Positions 35,611-45,503 of a DNA stretch of 64,000 nt are shown here, piece by piece (the first letter of the stretch is position 1; each line of letters opens with the position of its first letter). The stretch covers positions 4,154,001 to 4,218,000 of the forward strand of contig CP021237.1 in the NCBI GenBank assembly GCA_002151545.1, written 5' to 3'. This DNA comes from Sphingobacteriaceae bacterium GW460-11-11-14-LB5. GTDB lineage: Bacteria; Bacteroidota; Bacteroidia; Sphingobacteriales; Sphingobacteriaceae. A program made the position numbers and the translations under genes. Under the pieces are notes generated by a model that saw only the letters and a program-made list of their open reading frames with translations, made no database searches and was not told the DNA's origin.

Positions 35611-35977
35611 GATTTAGTGCTTGATAACTTGTACACAAGGATAATTAAGAAGCTCCTGAGCAGTCAAATCACAAACACCATACACCGTAAAATGTTTTAT
35701 ATAAAAAAATAACGTAAACCTACTTTACATATAGTGGTATTTTGTCCTGTTATGTAAATATCATATACCATTCTGTAGAGATATTAACATTTTCCACACG
35801 ATGTGCAAAATTATTATGCGAATAAAAACCAACTATTGCCTAAATTGTTAAGCATAAAGGAAAGATAAAAAAGTCCTGTGAGCGGGAGATCCGCGGAGGG
35901 CAGGCACACCATAAAGAAGATACCATTCTTCTTCGCAATAGCCATCGCACAGGTGGCTATTTTTGTTAGGGATCAGG
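35611..35977. other. Intergenic region upstream of the kinase gene
   Basis: AT-rich; no gene seen. A hairpin AATAGCCA/TGGCTATT with following T is at 35937-35964. The text CCTGTGAGCGGGAGATCCGCGGAG near 35875 is GC-richer than its surroundings and may be another repeat fragment. The promoter of the kinase is expected just above 35610 on the minus strand. Confidence 0.45.
35937..35964. terminator. Hairpin downstream of the Gfo/Idh/MocA-like gene
   Basis: Stem AATAGCCA/TGGCTATT with a nine-base loop, fourteen bases beyond the stop of the minus-strand gene. The T tract is on the plus-strand side, so a terminator role for the minus-strand gene is uncertain. Confidence 0.4.
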
Positions 35978-37093
35978 CTATTTTAAAACCACCTTTTTAC
36001 CGGTTTGAGCCGACTTCTTCGCAGCCGCTAAAATTTTCACCACAATTAAATTATTCTGTAGCGACGATAAATCATTTGCCGAATTAATTTCTCCATTTAA
36101 AACGGCAGACAGATAACTTAAATGATTTGAATAAATTGGTTTTAAAGGCTTTGCCTGGTAAATTTTATAATCACCCATCCCTTTATTCTTTAGTCTCAAA
36201 GTTTTATCGTTAATGGCCTGGATGTATCCGGTTGCGCCAAACACTTCCATATCTTTTATGCTAAAGGGCCAGTTCCACGACGCTTCGATAATTCCTGTAG
36301 CCGATGGGTATTCCAATAAAATTGTTGCATCGTCATCAACATTTGGATAAACATCTTTTTTAATCTGGTGGGTAATTGCAGTAACCGAAATTGGCGCTTT
36401 TCCATCCATTAGCCAAGTCATTAAATTAGCACCGTAACAGCCAAAATCTACCAATGCGCCTGCCCCGTTTTGATTGGGATCGGTTAACCAGCTTAAAAAT
36501 GCTGCACTCACGCCAATTTCCTTCGGCCCCTGATGGCCATCGTGCACAATTATTTTGCGTAAGGCACCAATGGTATTGGTTTCCTTTACATCCTGATAAA
36601 GTTCCTGATTGCTCGGATACCAGGTAGTTTCGTAATTGGTAAGCACATGCACTTTATATGTTGTAGCCAATGCAGCCATTCTTTCTGCCTGCTTAACGGT
36701 TATGGCCAGCGGTTTTTCTACCATTACCGATATGCCAAGAGGAGCTGCTGCTTCTACTACTGCCAAATGTTCGCTTATGGCATTGTAAGCTAAAACCACA
36801 TCAGGTTTCTTTTTCTTTAATAAATCTGTAAGATTATGATAAAACAGGCTATCAGGAATTTTATAACGGCTTTTGAACCGGTTAACCAACTCAGGATTAC
36901 TTTCGGCAATACCAATAATGTTAACTTCAGCCTTCTGGTAGCTGTTCATGATGAGATAAACGTGATCGTGACTGAGCCCTGCTATGGCCACATTTAATTT
37001 TTGCTGTGCTTTAACAGCGAAAGAAATAAGTAAAAAGCAAATAAGAAAGCCATTGGCTCTAAAAAAACACCTGATCAGATAAGTAGTTATCAT
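35978..37093 (-). CDS. Exported Gfo/Idh/MocA family oxidoreductase-like protein
   Basis: A 371-residue protein of the NAD(P)-dependent sugar dehydrogenase superfamily. The N-terminus is a signal peptide (NGFLICFLLISFAVKAQQ, cleaved near residue 29) and the protein then begins LNVAIAGLSHDHVY. The usual GxGxxG dinucleotide loop is replaced by GLSHDH. MVEKPLAITVKQAERMA is the family EKP motif. A periplasmic protein of this family without the classical loop may use a tightly bound cofactor or not be a dehydrogenase. Confidence 0.82.
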   Translation of the reverse strand: MITTYLIRCFFRANGFLICFLLISFAVKAQQKLNVAIAGLSHDHVYLIMNSYQKAEVNIIGIAESNPELVNRFKSRYKIPDSLFYHNLTDLLKKKKPDVVLAYNAISEHLAVVEAAAPLGISVMVEKPLAITVKQAERMAALATTYKVHVLTNYETTWYPSNQELYQDVKETNTIGALRKIIVHDGHQGPKEIGVSAAFLSWLTDPNQNGAGALVDFGCYGANLMTWLMDGKAPISVTAITHQIKKDVYPNVDDDATILLEYPSATGIIEASWNWPFSIKDMEVFGATGYIQAINDKTLRLKNKGMGDYKIYQAKPLKPIYSNHLSYLSAVLNGEINSANDLSSLQNNLIVVKILAAAKKSAQTGKKVVLK

Positions 37094-37273
37094 ATGCTTA
37101 TTTTCTAAAATTTGATGATTACCAAATTAGAAATTTAAAAAGCGCTTGATACTAATACCCAAAAATATTACAATGTTGAAGACAGGAAAATGGGATGACG
37201 AAATTTAAGGCCTAAATAAAAATAAAAAATCTAACGGGATGATTTAGTGTATTCTTATTGTGTAAAAAGTTGT

Positions 37274-37696
37274 TTATTGATATAAAAATGTTTCAGATCT
37301 TTTATTTCTAAGCGAAAATTCCTTATTAATCGGATCAAGCTCTTGTGGCTCCTCTGTAATTAACAGGTCGTTGTATTTTTCAAGCAGATGAATGTATTTG
37401 TTCATCCAGAAATATACTGAATTATTATCCGAACCAATTTGTTTACCAGGGTCTGCCGTTTGATTGGTGGATTCGGGGTTGTACTTGGGGAAAGCTTCTG
37501 GAAATGCCGAAGAAAGATCCTGACCTAATAATTTGCCTACCTGCCAAATTACTTCATGCCCAATTCTGTCTTGACCAAACCAGTTGTAAATTGTTCTGCG
37601 GCTCACATTAAGCTTTCTGGACAGCTCGCTGATGCCCATGCGATCTCTGCGCACTAAGCGCTCAAGAATTTCACCTTGTTTTAATTGTGTTGTCAT
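37274..37696 (-). CDS. HTH DNA-binding protein
   Basis: A 140-residue protein. Residues 1-60 form a helix-turn-helix: QGEILERLVRRDRMGISELS followed by RKLNVSRRTIYNWFGQDRIG (Fis/XRE-like). The rest is unstructured then helical (MNKYIHLLEKYNDLLI), possibly for dimerisation. Bacteroidota genomes have many such small regulators. The divergent DUF1801 gene is 275 bases away; the target is unknown. Confidence 0.72.
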   Translation of the reverse strand: MTTQLKQGEILERLVRRDRMGISELSRKLNVSRRTIYNWFGQDRIGHEVIWQVGKLLGQDLSSAFPEAFPKYNPESTNQTADPGKQIGSDNNSVYFWMNKYIHLLEKYNDLLITEEPQELDPINKEFSLRNKRSETFLYQ

Positions 37697-37970
37697 TGAG
37701 ATAATTAATTTTTAAAAAATGAAAAAATAATTAAATCAGTTATCGGGGACGATTGACAATTCAAATGTAAGAATAAGTGTAAAAGGTTGTATAAAAGGTG
37801 TTAATTTTTTGACATATATCAAACTACTATAGCAAATAATTGTAAAACCCCTCAAAAAACGCCGTTTTTTAAACCTATTTTTTTCAAGAGATGACGTATT
37901 ACTTCAAATACAATCACCTCAAAAATTGAAATTATTTGGTTAAAGCCTTATATTCATCTTAAAAAAAGAT

Positions 37971-38387
37971 ATGGCACAGAATAAAACCACCGAAAACGAT
38001 TTAAGCGTTCCAGATTTTTTAAATACCGTTCCCGACGAAAATAAGAGAGCTGATTGTTTTAAACTATCGGATATTATCAACCAGGTTACTGGTTTTAAAG
38101 CTAAAATGTGGGGCAATGCCATTGTTGGTTTTGGCAGTTATCATTATAAATATGAAAGTGGCCGCGAAGGTGATGCGCCATTAGCCGGCTTTTCGCCAAG
38201 GAAAGAGGCTATCGTTTTATATCTGTCTTCTCAATTTAAAGACCGGGAACAATTGCTTTCCAAATTCGGTAAACATAAAACATCTAAAGCCTGTATTTAC
38301 CTAAAAAAAATGAGTGATATCGATATTGCTGTTTTAAAAGAAATGATTACCAATTCTGTAGCGCATACAAAAAGTTTCTATCCTTAA
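37971..38387 (+). CDS. DUF1801 domain-containing protein
   Basis: A 138-residue protein of the DUF1801 (YdhG-like) family: VPDFLNTVPDENKRADCFKL near the start, then the conserved AKMWGNAIVGFGSYHYKY and GFSPRKEAIVLYL stretches. The length is normal for the family. Biochemical function is not established. It is followed by a repeat-bearing gap. Confidence 0.85.
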   Translation: MAQNKTTENDLSVPDFLNTVPDENKRADCFKLSDIINQVTGFKAKMWGNAIVGFGSYHYKYESGREGDAPLAGFSPRKEAIVLYLSSQFKDREQLLSKFGKHKTSKACIYLKKMSDIDIAVLKEMITNSVAHTKSFYP

Positions 38388-38389
38388 AT

Positions 38390-38546
38390 ATGGAAGGTGT
38401 AAAATGTATGATGGAAAGTAACCGTGCTTTCTGTTGTCACAGGCGAGCACAGATTTAACCCCTTAATGGTTGAAATAGGATTATCATTTAGAAATTTATA
38501 AGGGTCATTTATTCTTCAGCGATCGGATCAGCATGACAGAAGCACT
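38390..38546. repeat. Repeat-like intergenic text after the DUF1801 gene
   Basis: Contains TATGGAAGGTGTAAAATGTATGATGG (the ATGGAAGATGTAAAATGG low-complexity family, also at 27618-27650, 49535-49562 and 53041-53072) and a GATCGGATCAGCATGACAG piece resembling the ATGACG family. No gene seen. Confidence 0.4.
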
Positions 38547-38637
38547 ATCCGCTTATAGATGTAAATAAGAAGTTACGCGATAATAAGTTAAATTTTACAA
38601 TATTTGATTATTCCTTATATCGAACAAAAAACCGGAA

Positions 38638-41055
38638 ATGATTAAAAAACTACACCTCTATTTATTGATAGCGAGCGCTTCTATTTCGCTTAATTCAGCT
38701 GCACAAGATGCCGTAAGCTACCAAACCCCACCAAAAGAAATTGCCGATTTATTACTTGCCAAACCAACACCCGGCGTAAGTATAGATGGCAAGGCAGAAT
38801 GGATCTTGTTTAGCGAGCGCAATTCTTATCCTTCGGTAGAAGAGCTGGCCATGCCCGAATACAGAATTGCAGGCTTGAGGTTGAACCCCAATAATTACTC
38901 GCCAAGCAGGCAAACCTACATCAACAATTTTAGTTTAAAAAACATCAAATCCAACCAAACGTTTCAGGTTACAGGATTACCAACGCCTTTATATGCCAGC
39001 AACATCAGCTGGAATCCATCAGAAAATAAAATTGCCTTTACCCACACTACTCAAAAAGGGGTAGATCTTTACATTATTGATCTGGCTACAAAAAAAGCGG
39101 TAAAAACCAATAAAGCTTTTTTAAACGTAGTTTTAGGTAGTGGCCTTACCTGGTTAAATGATAACACCATTATCTACCGCACGGTAACTAAACCCGCCAG
39201 TGCCGCCCCAGCAAAACCATTAATGCCTAAAGGGCCAACTATTCAGCAAAATTTAGGCAAAGCTGCGCCCAGCGCCACTTTTCAGGATTTAATTAAATCA
39301 CCTTTTGATGAGCAATTGTTTGAGTTTTTCGCAACCTCGCAATTGGTGAAAAATACAGCAGGCGTAGAAACGCCCATTGGTAAACCCGCTATTTATGGCT
39401 CAACAAGTTTATCGCCCGATAAAAACTACATGATGATCGAAACCATACGTAAACCTTTTTCTTACCTGGTTACGGCATATGGTTTTCCATCCACAGTAAG
39501 TATTACCGATTTAACCGGAAAAACCATTAAAGTGATAGCGGAACTGCCTTCATCTGAAGGTACCCCATCTGGCTATGATAATACACAAAATGTACCTCAC
39601 GGTTTCGATTGGAGAGATGATGAAGCTGCAACATTGGTTTGGAGCAAGCCATTGGATAGTGGTTTAATTAAAAAGGATGTTCCCTTTCATGATGCAGTTT
39701 ATGCGTTAAGTGCACCTTTTACCGGAACAGAAAAAGAATTATTTAAAACACAAACCCGTTACCGCGGTGTACAATGGGGCGATGCCAACCTTGCCCTGAT
39801 TATGGAAGGCTTACGCAGCAAACAAACCAGTAAAGTGAGCCGCTATAACCCCACAACCGGTGCAGTAGAAGAATTATACAGCCGCAACCAGACAGATGCC
39901 TATGGCAATCCAGGTTCTCCGGTTACTACTAAAAACAAATATGGCCGGCAGGTCATTAAAACGGTTGACAATGGCACCAAACTGTTAATGAACAATACGG
40001 TAGGTTCATCAGAAAAAGGAGATTTACCTTTCTTAGCTAAATTCGACTTAACCACCAAAAAGAATGAAATAATCTGGCGCAGTGCCGAAGGAACCTTCGA
40101 ATATGTAAGCGATGTAATTAATCCTGATAAACTGGTTTTGCTGACCCGCAAAGAGAGTCAGAAATTGGTACCGAACTACTTTATTAAAAACCTGATGCTC
40201 CGCATCGCCGATCAGCCAATTACCAATTTCACTAATCCATACCCATCATTAGAAGGCATTACCAAACAGAAAATTTCTTACAAACGTGCCGATGGTGTAG
40301 ATTTAACAGGCGACCTGTATTTACCTAAAGGTTATAATAAAGATAAGGATGGGCCACTACCTTCATTAATTTGGGCTTATCCACGTGAGTTTAACTCCGC
40401 AGCAGATGCCGCACAGATCCGTGGATCAAAAGATAAATTTACAACCATTAGCTGGGCCTCACCTATATTCTGGGTAACCCGTGGTTATGCTGTGCTGGAT
40501 AATGCTGAAATGCCAATTGTTGCCATAGATGGCAAAAAACCTAACGATACCTTTGTAGATCAATTACAGTTAAATGCTGAGGCTGCCATTAATAAACTGG
40601 CAGAGTTAGGTGTTGGCGATAAAAAACGTATGGCTGTTGGAGGACATAGTTATGGTGCATTTATGACCGCAAACTTATTGGCCCATACCAACCTTTTTGC
40701 TGCAGGTATTGCCCGTAGCGGAGCTTATAACCGTACCCTTACGCCATTTGGTTTTCAGAATGAAGAACGTACCTACTGGCAGGTACCACAGTTGTATTAC
40801 GAAATGAGTCCGTTTAGTTATGCCGATAAAATTAAAACCCCGATATTGTTAATCCATGGCGATTCTGACGATAACCCAGGTACCTTCCCTATTAATAGCG
40901 AACGTTTGTTTAATGCCATTAAAGGTGCTGGTGGTACTACCCGTTTTGTATTTTTACCTTATGAAGCACACAGCTACCGTGGCAAAGAAAACCTGTTGCA
41001 TATGCTTTGGGAGCAAGACCAATGGTTAGAAAAATACGTTAAAAACAAAAAATAA
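38638..41055 (+). CDS. Exported S9 family peptidase (prolyl oligopeptidase / glutamyl endopeptidase-like)
   Basis: An 805-residue serine peptidase with signal peptide (LYLLIASASISLNSAAQ, cleaved after about residue 22). A beta-propeller-like region fills the middle (residues about 90-540). The C-terminal alpha/beta-hydrolase has nucleophile Ser671 in GGHSYGAFMT, Asp744 in HGDSDDNPGT and His778 in YEAHSYRG. This is the arrangement of Bacteroidota and plastid glutamyl endopeptidases. It probably acts in the periplasm on peptides. A terminator follows at 41078-41107. Confidence 0.9.
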   Translation: MIKKLHLYLLIASASISLNSAAQDAVSYQTPPKEIADLLLAKPTPGVSIDGKAEWILFSERNSYPSVEELAMPEYRIAGLRLNPNNYSPSRQTYINNFSLKNIKSNQTFQVTGLPTPLYASNISWNPSENKIAFTHTTQKGVDLYIIDLATKKAVKTNKAFLNVVLGSGLTWLNDNTIIYRTVTKPASAAPAKPLMPKGPTIQQNLGKAAPSATFQDLIKSPFDEQLFEFFATSQLVKNTAGVETPIGKPAIYGSTSLSPDKNYMMIETIRKPFSYLVTAYGFPSTVSITDLTGKTIKVIAELPSSEGTPSGYDNTQNVPHGFDWRDDEAATLVWSKPLDSGLIKKDVPFHDAVYALSAPFTGTEKELFKTQTRYRGVQWGDANLALIMEGLRSKQTSKVSRYNPTTGAVEELYSRNQTDAYGNPGSPVTTKNKYGRQVIKTVDNGTKLLMNNTVGSSEKGDLPFLAKFDLTTKKNEIIWRSAEGTFEYVSDVINPDKLVLLTRKESQKLVPNYFIKNLMLRIADQPITNFTNPYPSLEGITKQKISYKRADGVDLTGDLYLPKGYNKDKDGPLPSLIWAYPREFNSAADAAQIRGSKDKFTTISWASPIFWVTRGYAVLDNAEMPIVAIDGKKPNDTFVDQLQLNAEAAINKLAELGVGDKKRMAVGGHSYGAFMTANLLAHTNLFAAGIARSGAYNRTLTPFGFQNEERTYWQVPQLYYEMSPFSYADKIKTPILLIHGDSDDNPGTFPINSERLFNAIKGAGGTTRFVFLPYEAHSYRGKENLLHMLWEQDQWLEKYVKNKK

Positions 41056-41077
41056 TCTCTCTCTACCTTTATCGATT

Positions 41078-41107
41078 AAAGTGCCTCCATTTGGGGCACT
41101 TTTTTTA
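41078..41107 (+). terminator. Rho-independent terminator after the S9 peptidase
   Basis: Stem AAAGTGCC/GGCACTTT with a nine-base loop and a T run. Confidence 0.85.
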
Positions 41108-41306
41108 TTTAATTATGTTTCCTTTTCGTGTGTCAGATATTCTATCTGAAACTGTAAACCAATTGTTAGTTGAATGACTTAGTATCTACCGCTTTTGAAA
41201 AGCAAACCTACTTTACACTGACCAATCCTCATTGAAATCTACCATTATAAAGCCTACATTTATGCAATAAAACTGAACATTACCTTTACTTATTTGTTAA
41301 GCCATT

Positions 41307-42200
41307 ATGGACTACATAGACTATTATAAAATCCTCGATTTAAAGAAAGATGCAACAACTGAGGATATTAAAAAAGCTTATAGAAAATTAGCCCGAAAAC
41401 ATCACCCCGATCTTAATCCAAACAATGAAGAAGCCAATAAAAAATTTCAGCAAATTAATGAGGCTAACGAGGTTTTGAGTGATCCTGAGAAGCGGAAAAA
41501 ATATGACAAGTATGGTAAAGATTGGCAGCATGCCGATCAGTTAGATGCCCAGCAACAGCAGCAAAGGCAGTACCAATCGCAAGGCGGAGGTTATGGAGGC
41601 AATAGCTATTCAGGAGGTTTTGGCGGCGATGATTTTTCTGATTTCTTTTCTTCCATGTTTGGTGGTGGAGGCAGAAGCAGCAGAAATTCTCCTTTTAAAG
41701 GTCAGGATTACAATGCCGATCTTCAGCTAAACCTGCTCGATGCTTATACTACTCACAAACAAACTTTAACTGTAAATGGGAAACAAGTGCGTATTACCAT
41801 CCCGGCAGGTGTAGAGAACGGACAGAAAATTAAACTACCAGGTTACGGTGCACCAGGTGTAAACAATGGCCCTCCCGGAGATTTGTACATCAAATTTAAT
41901 ATTACAGATAACCCTAAGTTTAAACGAAAGGGAAACGACATCTATATCCAGGAAGAAATAGATGTATATACCGCTGTTTTAGGAGGCGAAAAAATTGTAG
42001 AAACCTTAAATGGCAAGGTTAAACTTAAGGTGCCCGAAGGTACACAACCCGATGCCACTTTACGTTTAAAAGGAAAAGGGTTTCCGCTTTATAAAAAGGA
42101 AAATCAGTTTGGCGATTTATATATCAAGTGGCTGGTAAAATTACCGACCAACCTCAATGCAGAACAAAAAGAACTATTCGAAAAACTTTCCAAATTCTAA
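41307..42200 (+). CDS. cbpA: DnaJ-class co-chaperone of the CbpA type
   Basis: A 297-residue type II J-protein. The J domain (residues 1-70) has the HPD motif in LARKHHPDLNP. A Gln-rich then Gly/Phe-rich linker follows (QQQQQRQYQSQGGGYGG), then two C-terminal beta domains with GKQVRITIPAGVENGQKIKL. No CxxCxGxG zinc fingers are present. The CbpM-like gene starts five bases after its stop, the standard cbpA-cbpM arrangement. Confidence 0.92.
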   Translation: MDYIDYYKILDLKKDATTEDIKKAYRKLARKHHPDLNPNNEEANKKFQQINEANEVLSDPEKRKKYDKYGKDWQHADQLDAQQQQQRQYQSQGGGYGGNSYSGGFGGDDFSDFFSSMFGGGGRSSRNSPFKGQDYNADLQLNLLDAYTTHKQTLTVNGKQVRITIPAGVENGQKIKLPGYGAPGVNNGPPGDLYIKFNITDNPKFKRKGNDIYIQEEIDVYTAVLGGEKIVETLNGKVKLKVPEGTQPDATLRLKGKGFPLYKKENQFGDLYIKWLVKLPTNLNAEQKELFEKLSKF

Positions 42201-42205
42201 CCATT

Positions 42206-42511
42206 ATGGAAACCAATCTAATACCTGTAGAAGAAATATGTGCCTACCACCATGTAGAGATTAACTTTATCCAGTCGCTGGAAGATTTTGGCCTCATCCA
42301 CACGACGGTTAAAAAACAGTCGATCTTTTTACCTGTTGATGAATTGACCAAACTGGAGCGATATCTTCGTTTAGCACAAGATTTGGAGATTAATTTAGAA
42401 GGCATCCATGCGGTTTCCCATCTGCTTAATCAGGTACAGCAAATGCAGGAAGAAATAACGGCATTACAGAACGAACTTAATTATTATAAGCAATTTAACC
42501 AACATAACTAA
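42206..42511 (+). CDS. cbpM: CbpM-like chaperone modulator
   Basis: A 101-residue helical protein; the ATG at 42206 gives METNLIPVEEICAYHHVEIN, whereas the longer frame lies inside the DnaJ gene. It shows a MerR/HTH-like start and a long C-terminal helix with LNQVQQMQEEITALQNELNY. CbpM proteins bind the J domain of CbpA and restrain it. It is the second gene of the pair. Confidence 0.85.
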   Translation: METNLIPVEEICAYHHVEINFIQSLEDFGLIHTTVKKQSIFLPVDELTKLERYLRLAQDLEINLEGIHAVSHLLNQVQQMQEEITALQNELNYYKQFNQHN

Positions 42512-42605
42512 ACAACCGTTTGTGCATAATTTTGCATCAAAACTGGAAACAAAAAAACAACCTTTTTAAGATTTGTTTCTTAAATTGGCAATCTAATCTT
42601 AAAAT

Positions 42606-44180
42606 ATGAGCGATATTTCTTCAAAATTCATCGAAAAAATAAAATCATCCTATGCCCCTACAGGCTCATACATTTATTTAGGCGCCGGAATTTTAGACGG
42701 TCAGGTTTACAGCGAAGCTGAAGTTAATTTGTCGCTAAAAATGATGAACAGACACGGCTTAATTGCCGGAGCGACCGGAACAGGTAAAACGCGAACCCTG
42801 CAATTATTGGCAGAACAACTGTCAGATGCCAGCGTTCCTGTTTTCATGCTGGATGTGAAAGGTGATTTATCAGGTTTAAATCAACCTGGTTCGGTGAATC
42901 CAAAAATAGAAGAAAGAGCACAACAACTCAACAAACCTTTTTCACCATCCGGCTTTCCCATCGAAATTTATTCGCTTTCGGGCAAAATGGGGTCTCAGAT
43001 GCGGGCAACGGTATTAGAATTTGGCCCAACGCTTTTATCCAAAATATTAGATTTAAACGATACGCAGGCGGGTGTTATGGCTGTAATTTTCAAATATGCC
43101 GACGATAACAAAATGCCGATTATTGATTTAAATGATTTAAAGAAGCTGGTTTCTTATTTATCAGAAGGTGCAGGTGCCGCCGAAATAAAAAGTAGTTATG
43201 GCACCATCTCAACCGCCACTTCTGGTACCATATTAAGAAAAATTGTCGCCATAGAGCAACAAGGACTAGCAGGTATGTTCGGTGAAAAATCTTTTGATAT
43301 TGAAGATCTTTTCGAGCGTGTTGATGGCAAAGGAACCATAAGTTTGTTAAATATTGCCGACGTTCAAAATCAGCCCGTATTATACTCTACATTTTTGTTA
43401 AGCTTATTGGCTGAGTTATTTAACACCATGCCCGAAGTTGGCGATTTAGATAAGCCAAAACTGATCTTCTTTTTTGATGAAGCGCATTTATTGTTCAAAA
43501 ATTCTTCGAAAGCATTTTTAGAGCAGATTGAAACCATCATCAGGTTAATCCGTTCAAAAGGAATTGGTGTTTTCTTCTGTACGCAAGCTCCCACAGATGT
43601 TCCGGAAAGTGTTTTAGGACAATTGGGTAACCGTGTACAACATGCATTAAGGGCATTTACGCCTAATGATGTAGATGCTTTGAAAAAAACAGTTAATACC
43701 TACCCAAAATCAGATTTTTACGAGATCGATAAAATATTAACCTCACTGGGAACAGGTCAGGCATTGGTTACTGTCTTGAACGAAAAAGGTATTCCAACGG
43801 AAGTATCTGCTACCATGCTTACCCCACCAAGGGCCGTAATGGGACCACTTACAGCTGCAGATTTCGATCAGCTTGTTCATGCCAGCTCGAAGTATACTAA
43901 ATACAAAGACCCTATCGATCCTGAAAGTGCTTATGATATTCTAACTAAACGCATTAATGAGCAAACTGCAGCAGCAGAACAGGAAAAACAGGAAGCCGAA
44001 GCTCAAAAACAGGCCGAACAAGAAAGCAAACCTAAACCAGGTGAAAAGAGTCTTGTTGAACAGGTAATGGGGGCAACAATAACCCGTCAAATAGGTAAAG
44101 AAATTGTCAGGGGCATTTTTGGTATGCTTACAGGAAAGAAAACACGTTCAAAAACCGGTGGCGGACTTTTTGGATTTTAA
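42606..44180 (+). CDS. HerA-like helicase / DUF853 family ATPase
   Basis: A 524-residue P-loop ATPase of the HerA/FtsK superfamily, DUF853 type. Walker A is GATGTGKTRT with Lys61; Walker B is LIFFFDEAHLLF near residue 293; SKGIGVFFCTQAP is the following sensor segment. The C-terminal tail (about 455-500) is Glu/Lys-rich and coiled. No NurA nuclease or Sir2 partner is adjacent, so a defence role is not supported. A separate ATG 94 bases after the cbpM-like gene marks its start. Confidence 0.88.
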   Translation: MSDISSKFIEKIKSSYAPTGSYIYLGAGILDGQVYSEAEVNLSLKMMNRHGLIAGATGTGKTRTLQLLAEQLSDASVPVFMLDVKGDLSGLNQPGSVNPKIEERAQQLNKPFSPSGFPIEIYSLSGKMGSQMRATVLEFGPTLLSKILDLNDTQAGVMAVIFKYADDNKMPIIDLNDLKKLVSYLSEGAGAAEIKSSYGTISTATSGTILRKIVAIEQQGLAGMFGEKSFDIEDLFERVDGKGTISLLNIADVQNQPVLYSTFLLSLLAELFNTMPEVGDLDKPKLIFFFDEAHLLFKNSSKAFLEQIETIIRLIRSKGIGVFFCTQAPTDVPESVLGQLGNRVQHALRAFTPNDVDALKKTVNTYPKSDFYEIDKILTSLGTGQALVTVLNEKGIPTEVSATMLTPPRAVMGPLTAADFDQLVHASSKYTKYKDPIDPESAYDILTKRINEQTAAAEQEKQEAEAQKQAEQESKPKPGEKSLVEQVMGATITRQIGKEIVRGIFGMLTGKKTRSKTGGGLFGF

Positions 44181-44191
44181 ATAAATTAACT

Positions 44192-44479
44192 ATGAAATAT
44201 CTATTTTTAGTGCTCTCGCTTATTTCGTTAAAATCCTACAGTCAATATGCACTTACGCCATTTGCAGAAGTTCAGGGCACCCAATTAAGAGAAATAAAAT
44301 ACGAAGATGTAACAGGATCTCCTTATTTATTTGATTACTGGGTTAATGGAAAAGTAACCACCAAATCTGGTAAACATTATGAAAACATGCCCTTAAAGTA
44401 TAATGTAATGGATGATAAGCTGATTTTCAAACAAGACAAGGATTTAAAAAAGTTATTTGAATATCTAACTAAAATATAA
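44192..44479 (+). CDS. Small exported hypothetical protein
   Basis: A 95-residue protein with signal peptide (YLFLVLSLISLKSYSQ). The mature part contains TQLREIKYEDVTGSPYLFD and VTTKSGKHYENMPLKYNV, which resembles small Bacteroidota secreted proteins of unknown function. The start is 11 bases after the HerA-like gene. No domain recognised. Confidence 0.65.
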   Translation: MKYLFLVLSLISLKSYSQYALTPFAEVQGTQLREIKYEDVTGSPYLFDYWVNGKVTTKSGKHYENMPLKYNVMDDKLIFKQDKDLKKLFEYLTKI

Positions 44480-44603
44480 AATAAAACACCTGGTTATTTA
44501 TAATTAAAATTTAAATAGCTATTACTATTTTCGCATTATGAATACAATATGATTAAAGTAACAATCTTAATCATATAAAATTCTCAAAATAAAATAACAA
44601 TAG

Positions 44604-45503
44604 ATGAAACCCACCCTATTAATATTGGCTGCAGGTATGGCAAGCCGTTATGGAAGTATGAAACAAATTGATGGTTTTGGTCCGAATGGCGAAACCATTA
44701 TCGATTATTCAATATATGATGCAATTAATGCCGGCTTTGGCAAAGTTGTATTTATTATTAAAGAAGAGTTTGTAAAAGAGTTCAAAGCTATTTTCGAACC
44801 TAAACTTGAGGGAAGAATTGAAACTGCGTATGTTTTTCAAAATTTCGACTTAAAACAGTTTGGTATTGAAGAAGAAATATACAGAGAAAAACCATGGGGT
44901 ACCGCACATGCAATCCTTTCGGGCAGAAACGAAATTAAAGAACCATTCTGCGTCATTAACGCTGATGATTACTACGGTTTTGATGCCTTTAAAAAAATGG
45001 TCGATTTCTTAACTACAGAGGTAACAGACAGCAATTATGCTATTATCGGTTACGAAGTTGGCAAAACCTTATCAGAATTTGGTGCGGTTTCGCGTGGCGT
45101 TTGCAAAGTTGATGCATCAGGTAATCTGGAAGAGATTGTAGAACGTACAAAAGTTTATCCTAAAGACGGTAGTATTTTTTATGAAGAAGATGGTGAAGAG
45201 TTTCCTTTAGCTTACGAAACTCCGGTTTCGATGAATTTCTGGGGATTTACGCCAGCGGTTTTTAAAATTACCGAAGATTTGTTCAGAACATTTGCTGAGG
45301 CAAATAAAGATAAACCAAAAGCAGAATTCTTTATCCCGTTAATAGGTGAAAACCTGGTAAAAAGTAATACAGCAAGCTTTAAAGTTGTACCAACCTCAAA
45401 CAAATGGTTTGGTGTAACCTATAAAGAAGATAAACCGTATGTTCAGGATTGTATTGACCAATTGGTTAAAAACGGAACATATCCAGAAAAACTATGGAAC
45501 TAA
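44604..45503 (+). CDS. Sugar nucleotidyltransferase (NTP transferase family)
   Basis: A 299-residue nucleotidyltransferase. The N-terminal LILAAGMASRYGSMKQIDGF carries the AAGxGxR-type loop with a following Lys, and VINADDYYG is the metal-binding aspartate region. It probably activates a sugar-1-phosphate with a nucleoside triphosphate. It overlaps the adjacent kinase gene by ten bases. The pair resembles kinase plus nucleotidyltransferase modules of amino-sugar salvage; the exact sugar is not determined. Confidence 0.85.
   Translation: MKPTLLILAAGMASRYGSMKQIDGFGPNGETIIDYSIYDAINAGFGKVVFIIKEEFVKEFKAIFEPKLEGRIETAYVFQNFDLKQFGIEEEIYREKPWGTAHAILSGRNEIKEPFCVINADDYYGFDAFKKMVDFLTTEVTDSNYAIIGYEVGKTLSEFGAVSRGVCKVDASGNLEEIVERTKVYPKDGSIFYEEDGEEFPLAYETPVSMNFWGFTPAVFKITEDLFRTFAEANKDKPKAEFFIPLIGENLVKSNTASFKVVPTSNKWFGVTYKEDKPYVQDCIDQLVKNGTYPEKLWN

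Noticed and set aside
37853..37870. AAAAAAC GCC GTTTTTT palindrome as terminator
   Set aside because: It sits between divergent genes, where no transcript ends, and is short; probably chance in AT-rich DNA.
42606..44180. HerA-like ATPase as part of a defence system
   Set aside because: No Sir2, NurA, DUF4297 or other defence partner is adjacent; the DUF853 type is usually solitary.
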